Assembly: GCF_014023125.1 (NCBI RefSeq)
Contig: NZ_CP048914.1
Span: 186,001 to 250,000 of the forward strand
Source: Candidatus Xianfuyuplasma coldseepsis
GTDB lineage: Bacteria > Bacillota_I > Bacilli_A > Izemoplasmatales > Izemoplasmataceae
DNA: 64,000 nucleotides
Direction: 5' to 3'
The notes under the pieces are model-generated. The model was not told the origin of the DNA and searched no databases. It saw nothing but the letters and a program-made list of their open reading frames with translations. Shown in pieces: positions 7,974 through 16,913 of the stretch (position 1 is the first letter of the stretch; each line of letters begins with the position of its first letter). A program made the translations under genes and the position numbers.

Positions 7974-10301
7974 TTAGTCATTGATTTTTTCAAACCGATA
8001 TAAGCGCGAACCAAAATCTTCTAGTATCATATCATGTTCACCATGATCGGTCCCCGTAAAGGGATGGGGCAGAATGAATCCTTGTTCTTCTAGTTGAATC
8101 GAATCCACCGTGCAGTCCACGGTTTCAATTGGGAAGAGATAGCGATTCGCAATCGCATTGTGCAACCACGAGTTCACGCGTAAATGAATCGGTAATGCAC
8201 GATTCACTAGACTACCGAAATGGCGAATATTCATCGCTTGTTCCCGGTTGGTAATACGGTATTTTCCTGATTCAAGTCCAGTAACACGAATCACATCGAT
8301 GCGATCATTAGGTCGAAACAACTGCTGAAAATACAACACCTGTGCATCATCTTCATTATCAACCATCCACACGGTATGATTTTGATCCTGTAAACTGTGT
8401 AATCGTGAAAACCGTCCGAATTGAAACAACGTGCGGTGTTCTTTGTAATACTCAATTTGTCGCGTAATTAACCGTCGTTCAAACGGTGTCAATGCCGTCA
8501 CATCCAGTTCATATCCCAAAATCCCAAAACAAGCCACATTGAATCGGCTTTCAAGCGGTACATGACGGAAGGTTTGATGCGAGCGATTGCCACTGACATG
8601 ATTGCTTATTGTTGACAGTGGATAAAGCAAACTCGTCCCTTCTTGAATCGTGGTGCGTTCATACGCATCGGTGTTGTCACTGGTCCATGTTTGTGGCATA
8701 TAATAGAGCATCCCCAAATCAAAACGATTACCACCACTACTACAACTTTCAAACAATATCGTTGGAAATGTGGTTTTTAAGTGGTCTAACACATGGTACA
8801 AACCACAGATGTAATCATGGTGAAAACGACCTTGTTCATCGGCTTTATAATGCGGGGAATAGACATCGCTAATATTGCGATTCATATCCCACTTCACATA
8901 GGTTATATTCGCACTTTGAAACAAGGTGGTTAATGTTGATTTGAGATGTTCGACCACGTCCGGATTGGTTAAATCGAGCATCCATTGGTGACGTCCTTGA
9001 GAAGGTTCATGATGTGGTGTGCGAATCACCCAAGATGGATGCGCACGATACATTTCACTGTTCTCACTCACCATCTCCGGTTCTACCCAGAGACCAAAAT
9101 CAAGTCCAATCTTATTGATTTTAGATGCCAATGATTGAAGTCCATGTTTGATTTTTTTGGGATTGTATGTCCAATCGCCTAGCGATGACGTATCATCGTC
9201 TCGATTGCCAAACCAGCCATCGTCTAGGCACAACAGTTCAATCCCTAACCGTTTTGCTTGTTTCGCGATGGCGAGGAGCTTTTTTTCATTGAAATCAAAA
9301 TACGTCGCTTCCCAATTATTTATCACAATCGGGCGTTCTTTATATCGAAATTCTTTGCTAACAATATGATCGTTAATGCATTGATGAAATTGTTGAGTTA
9401 GTTGATTTAACCCTTTGTTGGAGTAGGTTAATAACACTTCTGGGGTGATAAAACTACGTCCTGCTTCAACCTTATAACGGAAATCAAACGAGTTGATTCC
9501 CATATTGATACGAAGCATGTCATGGGGATTAATTTCGACCGATGTTTCGTAGTTACCGCTATAGATCAATGCGGCTCCATAGGCACGACCAAACTCATCT
9601 GTTGTATGCGGTTCTTTTAACACAAAGAACGGATTATGATTGCTACTGGACACTCCTTTTTTACTGTCGAAACGAACGGTTCCATACAGTAATGGTGTAT
9701 CATGGATATGACGTTCGCGTATCCACGCTCCATCGAGTTTTGACAGGAGATAGGAATTGTTGGGCATATCAAGATTCATACTAAGGATTTTGTCCAATAT
9801 GATTGGAGAATCATTACGGTTGTACAGTCGCATGTTACGGACAATCATATTCGATGCTTCAAGCACTGTATAAAATAGTTCTAGCTCAATGTTCGTTGTT
9901 TTGTCTTCAAGGGTAATCACTAACGTCTCATCTTTATCGGCTTGGGGAAGACCTTGGAAGGATAAACTCTTCGCAATGCTGTGACGTACATAGGTTAAAT
10001 CCACAGTCCTTGAACCATCCGGTAATTCGAGATGAATCGTCGGTTCACGGTAATCACCTTTGCCGTACGAAGATACTTCAAGCGGTTTTTCATTGAGCAT
10101 GACACCTCTGGTTTCTTTGCTGTAAGATGTTGCGCTACCATATTCAAAATCAGATTGAAAACGAAGGGTGTTATAGTCGATGGTTTCGTCTAATTTTGCA
10201 CCGTAATACAGATGCTCCAAATGACCTTGTTCATCGATCATGAAACCATAGGTTGTATCCATTGAATCTAGAAAAAAGACACGATCTTTTATACGAATCA
10301 T
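7974..10301 (-). CDS. Alpha-galactosidase, GH36
   Basis: Hydrolyses terminal alpha-galactosides such as melibiose and raffinose. 775 aa, typical of long bacterial GH36 enzymes, with no signal peptide, so it acts on imported sugars. The nucleophile aspartate is in YVKWDMNRNISD and the acid/base aspartate in WTSDNTDAYER. GGNRFDLGMLYY and LCLDDGWFGNRDDD are further family blocks. The start ATG follows GGAGTG. It lies 4 bp after galM. The galactose released would enter the galK-galT-galE route encoded upstream. Confidence 0.93.
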   Translation of the reverse strand: MIRIKDRVFFLDSMDTTYGFMIDEQGHLEHLYYGAKLDETIDYNTLRFQSDFEYGSATSYSKETRGVMLNEKPLEVSSYGKGDYREPTIHLELPDGSRTVDLTYVRHSIAKSLSFQGLPQADKDETLVITLEDKTTNIELELFYTVLEASNMIVRNMRLYNRNDSPIILDKILSMNLDMPNNSYLLSKLDGAWIRERHIHDTPLLYGTVRFDSKKGVSSSNHNPFFVLKEPHTTDEFGRAYGAALIYSGNYETSVEINPHDMLRINMGINSFDFRYKVEAGRSFITPEVLLTYSNKGLNQLTQQFHQCINDHIVSKEFRYKERPIVINNWEATYFDFNEKKLLAIAKQAKRLGIELLCLDDGWFGNRDDDTSSLGDWTYNPKKIKHGLQSLASKINKIGLDFGLWVEPEMVSENSEMYRAHPSWVIRTPHHEPSQGRHQWMLDLTNPDVVEHLKSTLTTLFQSANITYVKWDMNRNISDVYSPHYKADEQGRFHHDYICGLYHVLDHLKTTFPTILFESCSSGGNRFDLGMLYYMPQTWTSDNTDAYERTTIQEGTSLLYPLSTISNHVSGNRSHQTFRHVPLESRFNVACFGILGYELDVTALTPFERRLITRQIEYYKEHRTLFQFGRFSRLHSLQDQNHTVWMVDNEDDAQVLYFQQLFRPNDRIDVIRVTGLESGKYRITNREQAMNIRHFGSLVNRALPIHLRVNSWLHNAIANRYLFPIETVDCTVDSIQLEEQGFILPHPFTGTDHGEHDMILEDFGSRLYRFEKIND

Positions 10302-10305
10302 CGAA

Positions 10306-11319
10306 TCACTCCTCTACGGAAAATGCAAATATGGTTTTGTGATAATACCGCTCATGGGGTCGTAAAATACTGGATTCAACACCCTCGACATAGATTCCAT
10401 TGGGCGGATTCTGTGTTTCAAAACAAACCCCCATATGAAGCACATTATCCCGATCAAACGCCAGTGCATCATCTTGTGGAAAATTATCGGTATAGCAAAC
10501 AACACAAGGATAGGTTGTATACACATCTAGCCGTCGTTTACTCACCGGGTCTTGTACGGTTGCGGCAATGGTATCTAGACCAACGTGATCCAACATATAG
10601 GGATCATCAATCCCTGGGAATCCCGGTTTTTGGATTGGCTGCATATCTGTATAATCGTAGATGGTATCGGTTATCGATTCCACTGCGTAGGGAATCATCT
10701 CATCATCCAATGCCAACTTTGTGGATGCATGAATCTGCATCTCGTGATTCATAATCGTCGAACGAAGATTTCCACTGAGATTGAAATACGCATGATTCGT
10801 CAAGTTAATCACCGTTGGTGTATCGGTTTTAGCGATAAATTCAATGGTGATGTTCAGTCCTTCTATTGTATACACAATCTCGTATTCTTGATTGCCTGGA
10901 TACTGTTGAAAATATTGTTTCTTGACCGTTTTAAAAGTCACTTGAACCCGTTCTTCCTCCTCCAATAGTTCAAAATCAAAGAACGTATAACTAAGCGCAT
11001 CAACCCCACCGTGAAGAGTGTGCTTTTTTAAGAAGTTTTGATCCAGTTGAATCGTGGTATCATCAATGGTATATACACCGTTTTGGATACGACCTGCGGT
11101 CGGACCAATGGATGCGTTTAGATGCCGTTTATTTTCAAGGTATTGCTGCATATTTTGATATTGCAATACCACGGTTTCTTTGTGTCCATCTTTATCCGGG
11201 ACTTGTAGATCGTATATTGCTGCCCCGTAATCGATGAATGAAATATCTAATTGTGGGGTGTTCACGGTAATCATTGTTAGTACTTGATCACCGACGGGGA
11301 TTTTCTTTATGGAATACAT
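10306..11319 (-). CDS. galM: Aldose 1-epimerase (mutarotase)
   Basis: Interconverts beta- and alpha-galactose so that galactokinase can act. The catalytic histidine region NLTNHAYFNLSG and the glutamate in CFETQNPPNG are present. I choose the ATG at 11319 (MYSIKKIPVG), behind GGAGGT, over the longer frame reaching back to 11388. The chosen start overlaps the end of galT by 32 bp. 337 aa matches the family. Confidence 0.92.
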   Translation of the reverse strand: MYSIKKIPVGDQVLTMITVNTPQLDISFIDYGAAIYDLQVPDKDGHKETVVLQYQNMQQYLENKRHLNASIGPTAGRIQNGVYTIDDTTIQLDQNFLKKHTLHGGVDALSYTFFDFELLEEEERVQVTFKTVKKQYFQQYPGNQEYEIVYTIEGLNITIEFIAKTDTPTVINLTNHAYFNLSGNLRSTIMNHEMQIHASTKLALDDEMIPYAVESITDTIYDYTDMQPIQKPGFPGIDDPYMLDHVGLDTIAATVQDPVSKRRLDVYTTYPCVVCYTDNFPQDDALAFDRDNVLHMGVCFETQNPPNGIYVEGVESSILRPHERYYHKTIFAFSVEE

Positions 11320-12784
11320 CTCGTACCTCCTTGAAAAATTGATCAAATGCGGCTTGACCTTGTGAGGTTTGTTTAAAGACACCCGCATCTTCTAATACTT
11401 TGGTGAATTTTAACGCTACTTGTTCCTCGACAAACTGATCGATGTCATCATAGGTTTGTTGTTGTAAAAAGGTAAACCATTCCTGATGTAATTTGTACTG
11501 TTTAGGCAACTCGTTATTGGATTGTAAAGCATCTTTGATTGCATCAAGTTCTCCTTGAAGACGAGCCGGTAAAACGGCAAGCCCCATCACTTCAATTAAG
11601 CCAATGTTCTCTTTTTTTATGTGATGGTGTGATGGGTGGGGATGAAATATTCCAAGCGGGAAGTCCGACGATGTGCGGTTGTTACGAAGGGTGATATCAA
11701 GCTCATACACCTCTCCTTTTTTCCGGGCGATGGGTGTGATGGCGTTATGCGGGGTTGTGTCAGTTGTGGCGTAAATCTCGCAATCGGCATTGTTATAGGT
11801 CACCCAGTAGTTGTATAAGTCCATGGCTTTTCGGACTAACTCCCTTCTATTTTTCGAGCGAAGACGGATGACTGAAAGGGGCCAATAAAGTTGCTCAACA
11901 GTGATCCCGTTGTGCTCAAAGGAATGGAGTACTTTGGCCTGTTCAATCGGAAATTGATAGCGTCCTCCTTGATAGTGTTCATGAGCTAAAATACTTCCGC
12001 CGACAATTGGTAATCCAGCGTTACTTCCAAGGAAATAATGGGGAAACTGATCCACAAAATCAAACAACCGTTGAAATGTTTTTTCACTGACGTTCATAGG
12101 GATGTGTTCTTCATGTAGTACGATGCAATGTTCGTTGTAATAGACATAGGGCGAATACTGAAAGTAAAATGGTTCATTGTTTAATGTCAAGGGAATTATC
12201 CGGTGATTGGTTCGGCCAATCCCTGTCGAAGCCCCATTGTATCCGACGTTTTCTTTGCAGAGCAAGCATTTTGGATATTTCACGCTTGTTTGGCTTCCTT
12301 GCAAGATAATATCTTTGGGATCTTTTTCGGGTTTGCTAAGATTTATTGTTATGTCCATCTCACCATATGGCGTTGGAGCATGATAGACAATATTCTTATT
12401 GGTTCGACTAGTCTTGATGTAATTGGTTTGTTTGGAAAAATGATAGAAAAAGTTGGTTTTATATAAGGGGTTGTCAATCGCTTGAAACTGGTGAATTACT
12501 TCTTGGGGTCGTGGAATGACAATATCCATGATTTTCGCTTCAAATAGATCGCGTTGTTTTACCGTATCAACAGCAATTAATCCTTTTGCGACCGCCTCAT
12601 CTAACAGCGGTTGTAAGATGATACTAGGTTCTTCTGGTATATCTGTAACGGACGGTTGGTTACAGGTGTCGATTTGCAACAAATCATGTAATTTATTATA
12701 GGCATAATCTTCATCATATGGTGCGAGCAACTGATGGGCTTTCGCATACGCAATCAAGGTGTGAATCGCATCGCATGTCGTCAT
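11288..12784 (-). CDS. galT: Galactose-1-phosphate uridylyltransferase, class II
   Basis: Exchanges UMP between UDP-glucose and galactose-1-phosphate. About 498 aa, the Bacillus/Lactobacillus-type GalT2 rather than the ~350-aa E. coli form. Family blocks include GRTNHRIIPLTLN, GSILAHEHYQGGRYQFP and FHPHPSHHHIKKENIGLIE, with the histidine cluster of the nucleotidylated site. The ATG at 12784 follows AAGGAGGGG and lies one base after the galE stop, so expression is coupled. Confidence 0.94.
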   Translation of the reverse strand: MTTCDAIHTLIAYAKAHQLLAPYDEDYAYNKLHDLLQIDTCNQPSVTDIPEEPSIILQPLLDEAVAKGLIAVDTVKQRDLFEAKIMDIVIPRPQEVIHQFQAIDNPLYKTNFFYHFSKQTNYIKTSRTNKNIVYHAPTPYGEMDITINLSKPEKDPKDIILQGSQTSVKYPKCLLCKENVGYNGASTGIGRTNHRIIPLTLNNEPFYFQYSPYVYYNEHCIVLHEEHIPMNVSEKTFQRLFDFVDQFPHYFLGSNAGLPIVGGSILAHEHYQGGRYQFPIEQAKVLHSFEHNGITVEQLYWPLSVIRLRSKNRRELVRKAMDLYNYWVTYNNADCEIYATTDTTPHNAITPIARKKGEVYELDITLRNNRTSSDFPLGIFHPHPSHHHIKKENIGLIEVMGLAVLPARLQGELDAIKDALQSNNELPKQYKLHQEWFTFLQQQTYDDIDQFVEEQVALKFTKVLEDAGVFKQTSQGQAAFDQFFKEVRDVFHKENPRR

Positions 12785-12785
12785 A

Positions 12786-13769
12786 TTAATACCCCTCCTT
12801 ATGGGATTGATGGAACACCCATGCACTGCGAATAATATCTTCTACATTGGGATACTTTCTACTCCACCCTAGGGTTGCTTCAATTTTGGTACTTGAGGCA
12901 ATCAATCTCGCCGGATCCCCAGCTCTTCGCGGTGCTACTTTTGCAGGAATTGGGTGTCCGGTTACACGACGTGCCGCCTCAATCATTTCTTTGACACTAT
13001 ATCCGGAACCGCTACCGAGATTAAAGACATCACTTTGCCGATGTTCAATCAGATGAATCATCGCTAAAATATGCGCTTCAATCAAGTCTTCTATGTGGAT
13101 GTAATCACGAATGCATGTGCCATCTGGTGTATCATAATCATCCCCAAATATATGGATGAATTCCCGTTGGTTATTAGGAACTTGTAAAATCAGTGGAATC
13201 AAGTGCGTTTCGGGATTGTGAGCTTCTCCGATCACTCCACTTGCATGAGCTCCAGCAACGTTAAAATATCTCAGTGCGATGTATTTTACACCATGGGCTT
13301 GATCCACCCATTTCATCATTTGTTCCATTGCCAATTTCGTTTGGCCATAGGTATTGGTGGGTTCCTCTGCATACGCTTCGGTGATTGGCATCGTTTCATG
13401 TTCACCGTATACCGCAGCTGTACTGCTAAATACAATCGACTTGACATTGGCTTCCACCATCGCATCTAGTAGGACTTTGGTTCCATATACGTTATTGTCA
13501 TAGTATTTTAACGGGCGTTTCATACTCTCCCCAACGAGGCTGAATGCGGCGAAATGAATCACAACTTCGATTGCTTGTTGCTTCAAAATCGAGACGAGTT
13601 GTTCTTTGTTTTTGATATCCCCTTTATAGAATGTTGCTCTCGCATCGACGGCCGCTTCATATCCGGTGGATAAGTTATCGATTACCGTCACGCTATATCC
13701 ACGATCAAGTAAGATTCTCGTGCAGTGGCTTCCAATGTAGCCCGCCCCTCCGGTTACTAAGATTTTCAT
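12786..13769 (-). CDS. galE: UDP-glucose 4-epimerase
   Basis: NAD-dependent short-chain dehydrogenase family member of 327 aa. It begins with the Rossmann motif KILVTGGAGYIGSH and carries the catalytic YGQTK (YxxxK) near residue 148, plus SSTAAVYG. It regenerates UDP-glucose for GalT. Its ATG overlaps the galK stop by 4 bp. Confidence 0.95.
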   Translation of the reverse strand: MKILVTGGAGYIGSHCTRILLDRGYSVTVIDNLSTGYEAAVDARATFYKGDIKNKEQLVSILKQQAIEVVIHFAAFSLVGESMKRPLKYYDNNVYGTKVLLDAMVEANVKSIVFSSTAAVYGEHETMPITEAYAEEPTNTYGQTKLAMEQMMKWVDQAHGVKYIALRYFNVAGAHASGVIGEAHNPETHLIPLILQVPNNQREFIHIFGDDYDTPDGTCIRDYIHIEDLIEAHILAMIHLIEHRQSDVFNLGSGSGYSVKEMIEAARRVTGHPIPAKVAPRRAGDPARLIASSTKIEATLGWSRKYPNVEDIIRSAWVFHQSHKEGY

Positions 13770-14944
13770 ACAAGTACCTCCTTTGTGATTTCATGTGTAC
13801 CATCACTGGTTTCACAAATGTAAAATGCTGGTTGATAAGTAGTATTGGATTGATAGGTTGTTTGCACTGTATCAATAATCGCTGAGACGTTCTCTTTGGC
13901 AACAATCGCAACAACGCATCCACCAAAGCCCGCTCCTGTCATTCGCGCTCCTTTTGCTCCGGCATCAACGAACGCTTGAGCCATAACATCCAGTTCACGA
14001 CACGATACTTCATAATCATCACGCAAGGATTGATGCGATGCATTGAGCAACTCACCAAAGCGCATTAAATCCTGTTTTTCTAAAGCCTGAACAGCCTCTT
14101 CGGTCCGTTGTTGTTCATGTACGGCATGATGAACGCGGCGATAAATAATATGATTGTCAAACGATGACTGTATCCGTTCTAACTGTTCTGATGTGACCTC
14201 ACAAAGCGCTGAAATATCAGGGTAGTGTTCTTGGACAATCCGTAATCCAATATCACATTCTTTGCGTCGTTGATTGTATTGACTATCGGCTAGTGATCGC
14301 TTTTTATTAGTGTTGGCAATAACAATCACATCGTTTTGCAATTCCAGTGGTACCAACTTATATTCAAGGGTATTGGTATTCAGATAGATTGCATGATTGT
14401 TTTGTCCCATACCCACTGCGAATTGATCCATAATGCCACAGTGGACACCAATGTATTCATTTTCAACTCGCTGTGCCATTTGAACCAGTTCAACTCGCTG
14501 GATGGGGTGGTGATATACTGTCTCAATGACAACCCCCATCAATACTTCCAAACTTGCGCTAGAAGACAATCCAGCTCCATTGGGCAATGTACCATAAATC
14601 AACACATTTAGCCCGAAAGGATAGGTCACTCCCCGTTTCGCAAAAGCTTCCAGCATCCCGACGGGATAGTTCGCCCAATTGCGTTCTTCTTTATATTCAA
14701 GATCATCCGCTTGCACAATCTTTGGTGCAAACTGCGAAAAATTATCGGATAAAAAGTGAAATTCTCGATCCTCACGTATCGTTACAAATGCGTACGTCCC
14801 TAAACTGATCGCGGTGGGAAATACATTCCCTCCTAAATAATCAATATGTTCACCAATTAAATTTACTCGTCCGGGAGAAAAGAATATTTGTGGTGTCTTT
14901 TGAAGGAACGTTTGATGCTTTTTAATTATTTTTTGAAGAGTCAT
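13766..14944 (-). CDS. galK: Galactokinase
   Basis: GHMP-family kinase phosphorylating galactose at C1; 392 aa. The galactokinase signature GRVNLIGEHIDYLGG (about 24-38), the ATP-binding LPNGAGLSSSASLEV (about 116-130) and the C-terminal GAGFGGCVVAIV are all present. An AGTAGGTGAT ribosome site precedes the ATG. It is the first enzyme gene after the regulator, with a 22-bp gap, so both probably share one transcript. Confidence 0.95.
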   Translation of the reverse strand: MTLQKIIKKHQTFLQKTPQIFFSPGRVNLIGEHIDYLGGNVFPTAISLGTYAFVTIREDREFHFLSDNFSQFAPKIVQADDLEYKEERNWANYPVGMLEAFAKRGVTYPFGLNVLIYGTLPNGAGLSSSASLEVLMGVVIETVYHHPIQRVELVQMAQRVENEYIGVHCGIMDQFAVGMGQNNHAIYLNTNTLEYKLVPLELQNDVIVIANTNKKRSLADSQYNQRRKECDIGLRIVQEHYPDISALCEVTSEQLERIQSSFDNHIIYRRVHHAVHEQQRTEEAVQALEKQDLMRFGELLNASHQSLRDDYEVSCRELDVMAQAFVDAGAKGARMTGAGFGGCVVAIVAKENVSAIIDTVQTTYQSNTTYQPAFYICETSDGTHEITKEVLV

Positions 14945-14966
14945 ATTATCACCTACTAATTTTTTA

Positions 14967-15962
14967 CTAAATACTATCTCTTTTTACTAGTGTTGTTGGG
15001 ATTATTTTTTTTAATGCTATATGACGACCATTGGTTTGTTCAATCATACTTAGAAGTGCTTGTTCCCCCATGAATTCAGTAAATACTCTTACTGTTGTAA
15101 GCGGTGGAAATGTATAGGCACTATTGGGATGATCGTTAAATCCAACTAGGGCAATATCGCCTGGTATATCAAGCCCAGCTTCACGTATGGCACGCATTGC
15201 GCCAAAGGCGATGGAATCGTTGGCACAGAAGTATGCATCAGCATGGTCTTTTTTACCCAATGCATCTTTCATTAACTGATACCCACTCTCGACAGAAAAG
15301 CTACCAACATGTATGTATTTTGTATGTAATTTATTTCGTTGGTAGAGAAAATCACGAAATACAAGCTCACGTCGTTCACCTAAACGGATATGTTTACTCA
15401 CATATTCCACTCCACCAAGGTAGCCAATCTTGTTGTAACCTTCTTGAAGCAGTAATTGCAATACTTCTCTAACCGCTGAATGAAAGTCTATAACAATACT
15501 ATCATACAACTCTTCTTCAGGAGATGAATCGACAAATACTAAGTGATTGGTCAAACGATTAAACTGTTCAATTTGAGCACTGGAGAACTTACCTACACAA
15601 ATTAATCCATCAACTTTTCCAAGAGTTTGAATGCGATATTCATCTTGATTTCTATATAATAGTACGGTTTCAATTTCGGATTTCATTGCCAGTTGTTCGA
15701 TACCACGACGAATCTGCATATAATATGGATCATCGATTTCTTCTTGTACGTCATACCACATGATAATTCCGATTCGAAGTTTCTTTTTGACGGTAACTTT
15801 GGACCGATTTCGTGGTGTTTTATAGTGTAATTTTTGAGCTACCTCAAAAATTTTCCGTCGTAAATCATCGGAAATAGATAAACTTTTGTCATAGTTTAGC
15901 ACGCGTGAAACGGTGGTTATTGATGTCTCTGCTTGACGAGCAATATCTTTCATCGTTGCCAT
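14967..15962 (-). CDS. galR: LacI/GalR-family transcriptional regulator
   Basis: 331 aa with an N-terminal helix-turn-helix (MKDIARQAETSITTVSRVLN, residues 4-23) and a periplasmic-binding-protein-like sensor domain (65-331). The CANDSIAFGAMRAI and VGFNDHPNSAYTFPPLTTV blocks are typical of the GalR subfamily. As the first gene of the galactose operon it is the likely repressor. Its own start lies 18 bp downstream of a palindrome that overlaps a TATAAT box. Confidence 0.88.
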   Translation of the reverse strand: MATMKDIARQAETSITTVSRVLNYDKSLSISDDLRRKIFEVAQKLHYKTPRNRSKVTVKKKLRIGIIMWYDVQEEIDDPYYMQIRRGIEQLAMKSEIETVLLYRNQDEYRIQTLGKVDGLICVGKFSSAQIEQFNRLTNHLVFVDSSPEEELYDSIVIDFHSAVREVLQLLLQEGYNKIGYLGGVEYVSKHIRLGERRELVFRDFLYQRNKLHTKYIHVGSFSVESGYQLMKDALGKKDHADAYFCANDSIAFGAMRAIREAGLDIPGDIALVGFNDHPNSAYTFPPLTTVRVFTEFMGEQALLSMIEQTNGRHIALKKIIPTTLVKRDSI

Positions 15963-15979
15963 GGAATCACCTCATAAAA

Positions 15980-16018
15980 AATCTTCAGTAAAATTATACT
16001 ATATTTTCACTGAAGATT
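15980..16018 (-). promoter_or_regulatory. Palindrome over a -10 box: galR operator or exonuclease terminator
   Basis: Ten-base perfect inverted arms AATCTTCAGT (15980-15989) and ACTGAAGATT (16009-16018) can extend to about 14 pairs. On the minus strand the hairpin is followed by TTTTTT, as in an intrinsic terminator for the upstream exonuclease gene. Its loop holds TATAAT (15998-15993), a plausible -10 box for galR and the operon. Both readings are compatible; I cannot decide from sequence alone. Confidence 0.6.
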
Positions 16019-16027
16019 AAAGGTTTT

Positions 16028-16909
16028 TTACTTATATTTTTTCGTATCAACACGACGCTTGTGATTGACAACATCTCGAAATCCCTTAAATATTTTGAAG
16101 GTCGCAAGGGCATCTTCGTAAGCATTGTGCGCTTGATCTTTCTCTGTTGGATAATACAGATTTAACGCATTGAATAATCCAAGGTCGTTTTTGAGATTGT
16201 AATAATTTTTATGTAGTTTTAGTAGATTGATATAACGAGTTTTTCGATCTAAATTGGGTAACTTGTTAAATCGATACGCATCACGTAACGCTAAAAAGTC
16301 ATTTCTACCCCATACGATGATTGCTGGATTGTACATGTTAAGGACATTATGGAAATGCTCATAAAAATCATGGAATGATAATCCATTGTCAACATCCTCT
16401 TGTGACAAGTCAAGGAATCTTGTGGTTCGTTTGGTAAGGCGTTTGTGAATTGTCGGTTGAATCACTTGATCGTATGTTTCTATGATCGTATCATTCTTAT
16501 CTACTAGGATATAGCCTACTTGAATAATTTCTTGCTTAAAGGATTTGTCGACTTTATAAGGATGCATCGACATTTCTAAATCCAAAAACATTTTGTTATC
16601 CAGATTGTTAATCAGGTGTTTCGTTCCACGCTTAATATTTTTGATATCATAATAGATGATATTTTTACGATAACGAATTTCCATAATCTTCACGATGTAA
16701 TCAATGGTGTGGACTTTGTGTCGTTTATAGATGCGGATTTCATTGGTTACGGTAAACTGGATAAATCGATTAATTTCAATGTACTTACTGATTCGATTTA
16801 ATAAGGATCGTTGGATATAGAAATATCGGATACGATCACGGCACCGAATCGTTATGATACGTAGGGTTTCATCATATGTCAGAATGCGACCGGATACAAT
16901 GGTCATCAT
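16028..16909 (-). CDS. DEDD-family 3'-5' exonuclease (KapD/RNase T-like)
   Basis: 293 aa. An N-terminal 100 residues of unknown role, rich in Ile/Arg/Tyr, precedes a DnaQ-like exonuclease domain. Exo I is FLDLEMS (about 109-115), exo II includes WGRNDFLALRDA, and exo III is AHNAYEDALATFKIF with the catalytic His and Asp. This layout resembles KapD-type exonucleases of Firmicutes. Substrate (RNA or DNA) cannot be told. It begins 4 bp after the uvrC stop and is probably cotranscribed with it. Confidence 0.8.
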   Translation of the reverse strand: MMTIVSGRILTYDETLRIITIRCRDRIRYFYIQRSLLNRISKYIEINRFIQFTVTNEIRIYKRHKVHTIDYIVKIMEIRYRKNIIYYDIKNIKRGTKHLINNLDNKMFLDLEMSMHPYKVDKSFKQEIIQVGYILVDKNDTIIETYDQVIQPTIHKRLTKRTTRFLDLSQEDVDNGLSFHDFYEHFHNVLNMYNPAIIVWGRNDFLALRDAYRFNKLPNLDRKTRYINLLKLHKNYYNLKNDLGLFNALNLYYPTEKDQAHNAYEDALATFKIFKGFRDVVNHKRRVDTKKYK

Positions 16910-16913
16910 AAAA

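Noticed and set aside
10323-10754. Plus-strand frame of 143 codons opposite galM
   Set aside because: It lies fully antisense to a well-conserved gene and its translation has no recognisable domain or ribosome site.
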